Source: Bacteroidota bacterium
GTDB taxonomy: Bacteria; Bacteroidota; Bacteroidia; Chitinophagales; LD1
DNA length: 64,000 bases
Direction of reading: 5' to 3'
Assembly (NCBI GenBank): GCA_018267385.1
Contig: JAFDYN010000015.1
Span: 1 to 64,000, forward strand
Below the pieces are notes generated by a model. That model did not search any database, had not been told where the DNA came from, and saw nothing but the letters and a program-made list of their open reading frames with translations. Position numbers and translations under genes: made by a program. Positions 59,721 through 64,000 of this stretch are shown one piece after another (the first letter of the stretch is position 1; every line of letters begins with the position of its first letter).

Positions 59721-60269
59721 TTATTCGTTGTTATCTGAGGTGATCCAAACTTTATCTGCGCCGTCCAGGTCCTTCCATTCTACTTTTACTTTCTCTGTGG
59801 TGATGGAGTCTATCACTTTGCCTACGTACTTGGCCTGTATAGGCAGGTGGCGCTGCAGGCGGCGGTCTATCAGTACCAGCAGCTCCACATCATTAGGCCG
59901 GCCATAGTCCAGCAGCGCGTCCAGCGCGGAGCGGATAGTACGGCCGGTGAATAACACATCGTCTACCAGCACCACATTTTTGCCCTCCAGGGAGAATGAG
60001 ATATCCGTTTCGTTAGTGGTCATCGGTTTGCCCTTCTGGCGGAAGTCATCGCGGTACAGGGTGATATCCAGCTTGCCGTATTGAATGTCTTTCTTTTTCA
60101 GGATAGCCTGCAGCCTGCTGTGGATACGCTCGGCCAGGTAGATGCCGCGCGGCTGTACGCCTATGATGCAGGATTGGGAAAAGTCGCGATGCTGCTCTAT
60201 GAGCTGATGACAAAGCCGCTCTACGGTGAGTGCAAATTTGCTGCTGTCGAGTATGATACGTGGCTTCAT
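59721..60269 (-). CDS. pyrR: PyrR, uracil phosphoribosyltransferase/pyrimidine regulator
   Basis: About 182 residues from ATG 60269 (MKPRIILDSSKFALTVERLC), the family length; the frame from 60335 runs into upstream sequence. The PRPP-binding motif is KNVVLVDDVLFTGRTIRSAL (about 95-114), with CIIGVQPRGIYLAERI near 33-48. In Bacillus PyrR binds pyr mRNA to cause attenuation; in many Gram-negative species it is mostly an uracil phosphoribosyltransferase. No clear attenuator is visible upstream. It is the first gene of the pyrR-pyrB pair. Confidence 0.92.
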   Translation of the reverse strand: MKPRIILDSSKFALTVERLCHQLIEQHRDFSQSCIIGVQPRGIYLAERIHSRLQAILKKKDIQYGKLDITLYRDDFRQKGKPMTTNETDISFSLEGKNVVLVDDVLFTGRTIRSALDALLDYGRPNDVELLVLIDRRLQRHLPIQAKYVGKVIDSITTEKVKVEWKDLDGADKVWITSDNNE

Positions 60270-60390
60270 CGTATGATGGGCGCGAATATAGTCAAAATGC
60301 TTAAAATGGAGATGCAAGGAATATCCGGCATTCAATCATTTTGGGCTCGTTTTAAGTTTTATCTGGTAGGCATATAATACCGCTTTAATG

Positions 60391-60447
60391 CTGTAGGTTC
60401 TTTCCTCTCCTTGGGAGAGGAATGATGCCGGAGGCAGATAGGTGAGG
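60391..60447 (+). repeat. 57-bp dispersed repeat, copy 2
   Basis: Matches 50281-50337 with three mismatches (positions 23, 33 and 41). Same orientation, with internal CCTCTCCTTGGGAGAGG. It lies in the 262-bp gap between divergent pyrR and der. Confidence 0.85.
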
Positions 60448-60531
60448 CCCAGTTGGCCCTAATTTGTTACTTTCGCGCCGAGCTGCCGTGGGTATTTCTG
60501 CGCAGCAGCCAAATAAAAGATCAGTAATCAA

Positions 60532-61842
60532 ATGGGTTTCACAGTAGCGATAGTGGGCAGGCCAAATGTGGGCAAGAGTACGCTCTTCAACCGTCTCGTA
60601 GGGATGAAGAAGGCTATTGTAGATGACTTTAGCGGCGTGACCCGCGACCGCATCTATGGTGAGTCTGACTGGGGCGGCAAGGAATTTAACGTCATAGATA
60701 CGGGTGGTTTTGTGGCCCATTCCAAGGATGTATTTGAGGCCAATATCCGCGAGCAGGTGATGATCGCACTGGATGAGGCCTCCTTGGTCCTCTTCATGGT
60801 AGATGCTTCTACCGGCATCACAGATCTGGATTCTGACTTCGTCAATATCCTGCGCAAGCACCAGAAGAACGTCTTTGTGGTAGTCAATAAGGTGGACAAT
60901 CAGGAGCGGATGTACATGGCCAATGAGTTTTATAGCCTGGGCATGGAGCATATCTTCTTCATAGCTGCTGTGAGTGGCAGCGGTACCGGTGAGCTGCTCG
61001 ATGCCGTGGTAGAGCGCATACCTGATGATATGGAGGAGAACCCCGACGAGGCCCATATCCCTAAGGTCTGTATCATAGGCCAGCCCAATGTAGGCAAATC
61101 ATCTATCGTCAATGCGCTGCTCGGTGAGGACCGCAATATCGTGACCAATATAGCCGGTACCACGCGCGATAGCATCCATACACGGTACACCAAGTTTGGC
61201 AAGGAGCTGATCCTGATAGATACAGCCGGCCTCAGGCGCAAGACCAAAGTGCATGAGAACCTGGAGTTCTACTCTGTGATACGCGCCATCAATGCGCTGG
61301 ACGAGTCAGATATAGCTGTGATCGTGCTCGATGCCACCCAGGGGGTAGGGCAGCAGGACCTGGCCATCTATCGCCTAGCTGTCAAAAAGAAGCGCGGCAT
61401 CATGGTAGTTGTTAATAAATGGGACCTGATCGAGAAAAGCACCAATACGGCCAAGGAGTACGAAGATGGCATCAAAGCAAAGCTGGCACCCTTTAACGAT
61501 GTGCCTATCATCTTCACCTCGGCGCTGGAAAACCAGCGGATCTTCAAGATAATAGAGACCATAGAGCAGGTTTACAAAAACCTAACCACTAAGATTGCCA
61601 CGTCAGAGCTTAATGAGGTGATGCTCAAGGAGATAGAACGGTATCATCCGCCTGCCGTTTCCGGCAAACTTGTGAGTATCAAGTATGTGACCCAGCTCCC
61701 TACCAAGACGCCGGCCTTTGCATTCTTCTCCAATCATCCCAAATATATCCGCGAGCCGTACCGCCTGTTTCTGGAGAAACAACTACGTAAACATTTTAGC
61801 TTCAAGGGGGTGCCTATCAATATATTTTTCAGAGAAAAATAA
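60532..61842 (+). CDS. der: Ribosome-assembly GTPase Der (EngA)
   Basis: 436 residues with two tandem GTPase domains and a KH-like C-terminus. Domain 1: AIVGRPNVGKSTLFNRLVGM (G1, about 5-24), VIDTGGF (G3), VVVNKVDNQE (G4). Domain 2: CIIGQPNVGKSSIVNALLGE (G1, about 178-197), LIDTAGLRRKTK (G3), VVVNKWDLIEK (G4). The C-terminal KH-like domain (about 355-436) follows. Der helps mature the 50S ribosomal subunit. The sequence TTACTTTCG at about 60466 may be its -7 box, about 58 bp before the ATG. Confidence 0.97.
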   Translation: MGFTVAIVGRPNVGKSTLFNRLVGMKKAIVDDFSGVTRDRIYGESDWGGKEFNVIDTGGFVAHSKDVFEANIREQVMIALDEASLVLFMVDASTGITDLDSDFVNILRKHQKNVFVVVNKVDNQERMYMANEFYSLGMEHIFFIAAVSGSGTGELLDAVVERIPDDMEENPDEAHIPKVCIIGQPNVGKSSIVNALLGEDRNIVTNIAGTTRDSIHTRYTKFGKELILIDTAGLRRKTKVHENLEFYSVIRAINALDESDIAVIVLDATQGVGQQDLAIYRLAVKKKRGIMVVVNKWDLIEKSTNTAKEYEDGIKAKLAPFNDVPIIFTSALENQRIFKIIETIEQVYKNLTTKIATSELNEVMLKEIERYHPPAVSGKLVSIKYVTQLPTKTPAFAFFSNHPKYIREPYRLFLEKQLRKHFSFKGVPINIFFREK

Positions 61843-61858
61843 AAAACCGCTCAAAAAA

Positions 61859-61891
61859 TTTGGTAAAATCATATAAAAATTAATAGTTTTG
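61859..61891 (+). promoter_or_regulatory. Strong consensus Bacteroidota promoter of the small lipoprotein gene
   Basis: TTTG (61859-61862), 21 nt, then TAGTTTTG (61884-61891). Both boxes are perfect, and box and spacing equal those of the mraZ promoter. The transcription start should be near 61896, with a leader of about 36 nt that is AT-rich and has no Shine-Dalgarno sequence (ACAAGAAAAAAATG). Confidence 0.85.
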
Positions 61892-61931
61892 CACGTCAAT
61901 TAATTAACCAAAAACTATAAACAAGAAAAAA

Positions 61932-62162
61932 ATGAAGAAGGTATTTTTCGCGTTCGCAGTTGTAGCTGGTCTCGCAATGACTGCTTGCAACAACAAGCCA
62001 GCTGAAGGTGATGCTCCTAAGGCAGACACTACAGTGACTACTACAACTACAACTGAAACTACAGCTCCAGTAGACACTACAGCTAAGCCAGCTGACTCTA
62101 CAGCTACAGCTCCAGCCGCTGCTACTGAGACTAAGACTGAAAAGAAAGAAGAGAAGAAGTAA
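61932..62162 (+). CDS. Small Thr/Lys-rich lipoprotein, probably highly expressed
   Basis: 76 residues. A lipoprotein signal (VVAGLAMTAC, Cys20) is followed by a low-complexity tail rich in Thr, Ala, Pro, Asp and Glu (TTVTTTTTTETTAP), ending in EKKEEKK. There is no folded domain; the tail could be a flexible surface or periplasmic segment. Its codons (GCT, ACT, ACA, CCA) differ sharply from the GCC/CTG-rich style of neighbours, a sign of high expression. It has a perfect promoter and its own terminator (62181-62215), so it is a single-gene, well-transcribed unit. Function unknown. Confidence 0.8.
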   Translation: MKKVFFAFAVVAGLAMTACNNKPAEGDAPKADTTVTTTTTTETTAPVDTTAKPADSTATAPAAATETKTEKKEEKK

Positions 62163-62180
62163 TTCTACCCTTCTGCAAAA

Positions 62181-62215
62181 TAAAAAGCCCTCCCCTCAAC
62201 GGAGGGTTTTTTATT
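62181..62215 (+). terminator. Terminator of the small lipoprotein gene
   Basis: CCCTCC (62188-62193) pairs with GGAGGG (62201-62206), followed by TTTTTTATTTTT. A classical rho-independent terminator. Confidence 0.9.
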
Positions 62216-62228
62216 TTTATACCCCGCC

Positions 62229-62585
62229 ATGAGCGATAAAACTGATATAACTGTATATGGTGATGTAGACCGGCTGATCCGTACCTTTTACGGCAAGCTG
62301 CTGGCTGATCCGTTGATGGCCCCGCATTTCCACGGGCTGGATCTGGAGGCTCACCTGCCACGCATCACTGCCTTTTGGGCATTTATCCTGCTGGATATGG
62401 AGGGATACAAAGGAAATGTGATGGACCGGCATCGCCATCTGGCCATCGGCCCGGAGCATTTTGACCGTTGGGTGCAGACCTTCTCAGAAACTGTAGATGA
62501 GCTCTATGCCGGCCCCAAGGCCGATCTGGCCAAGCAGCGCGCTAAGCTGCTCGGATTGACTTTTCAAACGAAATTTAAAGCATAG
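62229..62585 (+). CDS. Group III truncated haemoglobin
   Basis: 118 residues with the truncated 2/2 globin fold. It opens DVDRLIRTFYGKLLADPLMA (helix A/B region) with HFHGLDLEAHLPRITAFWAF, and has the HRHLAIGPEHFDRWVQTFSE stretch where the proximal His (EHFDRW) binds haem. Group III members lack the Gly motifs of groups I and II, as here. Such globins bind O2 or NO and are linked to oxygen or nitrosative stress. It follows the lipoprotein terminator and converges on a TPR gene one base away. Confidence 0.88.
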   Translation: MSDKTDITVYGDVDRLIRTFYGKLLADPLMAPHFHGLDLEAHLPRITAFWAFILLDMEGYKGNVMDRHRHLAIGPEHFDRWVQTFSETVDELYAGPKADLAKQRAKLLGLTFQTKFKA

Positions 62586-62586
62586 C

Positions 62587-63987
62587 CTACGGACGAAACT
62601 GCTCGATGATAGCCAGCACCGTTTCGTCATTAGCCAGGCGCTCATCCATTTCAAAGATCAGGTTATGCTCCTCAAAAGAGGTCAGCAGGCCCTTCTGCAG
62701 GCTCACCAGCGCTTCATTCTTATTGCCTATCTGATTGTAGAATACGAATTTGATGTACCAGATATCCGCCGGATTGTCAAATTTCTCTGATGCCTCAGTG
62801 AGGATATCAAAGCACTGGCGGAAGTTCTCCATGCCGTAGTGTGCCGTAGCCAGGTTGATATAGTGCTGCTTGATATTGGGGCTGAGGGTCAGTACCCGCT
62901 CAAATACCAGGATGGCGCCATCCACCTCATCATTCATGATACAGGCATCGCCCAGGGCATTCAGGTAGTCTACGTTCTCCGGGCTGATCTTGGCCGCACG
63001 CTCGTAGGCTTCTACCGCCTTGGCATAGTTGCCCTCGGCGCGGTAGGTCTCACCCACCAGAAAAAATGCCTCATCATAGTTAGGGTCTATGGCCAGCGCC
63101 TTGCGGAAATAGCCGCGCGCTTTGTGGTAGTCCTTGAGCTGCGAGTAGCTCTCTGCTACTTTGCACAGCGTCTCTTTATTAGGCTTGCCGGAGCGGATGG
63201 AGTCATGATAGCACTCCAGCGCCTTGGCGAAGTTCTTCTGATCAAAATATACATCGCCCATCATCTCATAGGCCAGGTCGTAGCTATCATCTATCGCTAC
63301 CGCAAACTCCAGCGCCTCTATAGACTCATCATACTGCTTCAGCCCCGCATACGCATGGCCCAGGTTAAACCAGGCCCGATGGTTGTACGGATTCTCATCC
63401 ACTATCATCTTGTGAAAGGCGCGGCTATCCTCATACTGCTCTGTGAGCTCCGTGCAAAACCACAGCCTGTTCAGCCCTTCCTCATTTTCGGTGTTGCTCT
63501 TCAGGCAGTCGCGCAGGGACTCCAGCACCTCTGCATACAGGCCCATATCCTCATAGATGTCTGCCTGCTCCAGATAGAGGTCGCAGAGATCATCCGGGTC
63601 GTCTGCCAGCGGCAGGCCCTGTGCTATCACATCCAGCGCCTCGTCATGCCTGCCCTGAGACAGGTAGATATCGGAGCGCAGCAGGTAGATGGCTATTTCT
63701 GTTTTATCCAGGTTCTCGGCGCTCTCCAGTGCTGCCAGAGAGGCATCATATTTATTCTGCTCGGCCAGGAGCTCTGCTTTCTTCACCCAGAGCTCGCAGG
63801 AGTATTGGTATTGCTCCAGTGCGTTTTCCACTACCCCGTTAGCGCGTTTGAATTCCCTATTGTCCATATAGAACTCTATAATGCGCAGGTATGTCTCCTC
63901 ATCCAGAAATAGCGTCTGCTGGGAGTTCTCAGCATCCTCGTACTTCCTGATCACATCCATCAGCTCACCAAAAGACGGGTCGTTCAT
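62587..63987 (-). CDS. Cytoplasmic TPR-repeat protein
   Basis: 466 residues with no signal peptide (MNDPSFGELMDVIRKYEDAE). About eleven TPR units run from residue 35 to 440, for instance RHDEALDVIAQGLPLADDPD, KQYDESIEALEFAVAIDDSY, DYHKARGYFRKALAIDPNYD, GNYAKAVEAYERAAKISPEN. It is very acidic. TPR scaffolds of this type are common in Bacteroidota next to many kinds of genes; the partner is unknown. The start codon lies 14 bp from the right edge of the window, so upstream genes are not visible. Confidence 0.85.
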   Translation of the reverse strand: MNDPSFGELMDVIRKYEDAENSQQTLFLDEETYLRIIEFYMDNREFKRANGVVENALEQYQYSCELWVKKAELLAEQNKYDASLAALESAENLDKTEIAIYLLRSDIYLSQGRHDEALDVIAQGLPLADDPDDLCDLYLEQADIYEDMGLYAEVLESLRDCLKSNTENEEGLNRLWFCTELTEQYEDSRAFHKMIVDENPYNHRAWFNLGHAYAGLKQYDESIEALEFAVAIDDSYDLAYEMMGDVYFDQKNFAKALECYHDSIRSGKPNKETLCKVAESYSQLKDYHKARGYFRKALAIDPNYDEAFFLVGETYRAEGNYAKAVEAYERAAKISPENVDYLNALGDACIMNDEVDGAILVFERVLTLSPNIKQHYINLATAHYGMENFRQCFDILTEASEKFDNPADIWYIKFVFYNQIGNKNEALVSLQKGLLTSFEEHNLIFEMDERLANDETVLAIIEQFRP

Positions 63988-64000
63988 TTCATTTTCCGAC

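Noticed and set aside
59721-60269. Pyrimidine attenuator upstream of pyrR
   Set aside because: No PyrR-binding anti-antiterminator pattern or terminator could be made out between 60270 and 60390; the hairpin there belongs to the dispersed repeat.
62839-63912. 357-residue frame opposite the last TPR gene
   Set aside because: Antisense shadow of a TPR array; its composition (Leu, Ile, Val, Gln rich) follows from reversed TPR codons.

Overview
The window is chromosomal DNA from a Bacteroidota bacterium, most like the Chitinophagales/Sphingobacteria side of the phylum. Supporting signs are: type IX secretion (T9SS) parts and cargo (a PorW/SprE lipoprotein, two type A sorting tails, one CHU_C-type tail), start codons without Shine-Dalgarno sequences but with TAnnTTTG -7 boxes, serine palmitoyltransferase with ketosphinganine-reductase-like partners, a bactofilin, and dispersed hairpin repeats between genes. 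No rRNA, tRNA, CRISPR array or transposase gene was seen. Family names below come from reading the proteins by eye; no database search was possible.

Layout. 1-600: 5' end of mraZ (leftward) and a divergent control region with GTGG repeats at 10-bp steps facing both ways and DnaA-box-like sites. 588-5369: a formylglycine-enzyme-like gene broken by one in-frame TGA, a secreted TPR protein, 4-hydroxyphenylpyruvate dioxygenase, a HAD phosphatase and a secreted orphan. 5508-11122: PorW/SprE facing an M23 peptidase-bactofilin pair across a perfect 26-bp inverted repeat. 11612-17324: accessory island with a toxin-antitoxin pair and a three-gene, AT-rich, translationally coupled operon (TerB-like protein, BrxD-like ATPase, Lhr-like helicase) matching the Shango anti-phage architecture. 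17829-20639: a probable Pyr4/PaxB-type membrane terpene cyclase with an FAD-dependent desaturase-like protein, separated by a tandem hairpin repeat. 20958-30116: an orphan, murQ, an 1812-residue secreted adhesin and an MsbA-like ABC exporter.

30354-35953: CzcCBA-type RND metal efflux operon. 35969-41527: TPR protein, AI-2E-family permease, a 6-pyruvoyl-tetrahydropterin-synthase-like enzyme, an M1 aminopeptidase with T9SS tail and a YugP-like membrane zinc protease. 41563-46050: giant adhesin with thirteen 72-residue repeats. 46425-49366: sphingolipid locus (SPT and two tandem KDSR-like reductases). 49500-56452: rsmE, a small orphan, a beta-barrel protein, lipid kinase, SUI1 factor, TauE/SafE permease and a glycerolipid pair (acyltransferase, gpsA). 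56525-63987: DUF4139 protein, a membrane protein, pyrB-pyrR, der, a strongly promoted small lipoprotein, a group III truncated haemoglobin and a TPR protein.

Themes. Envelope lipids are well represented (sphingoid base synthesis, glycerol-3-phosphate synthesis and acylation, lipid kinase, MsbA-like exporter), as are surface proteins exported by T9SS. The most novel-looking parts are the membrane cyclase/FAD pair, the membrane-anchored Shango-like operon, the divergent mraZ control region and the sphingolipid locus with duplicated reductases.
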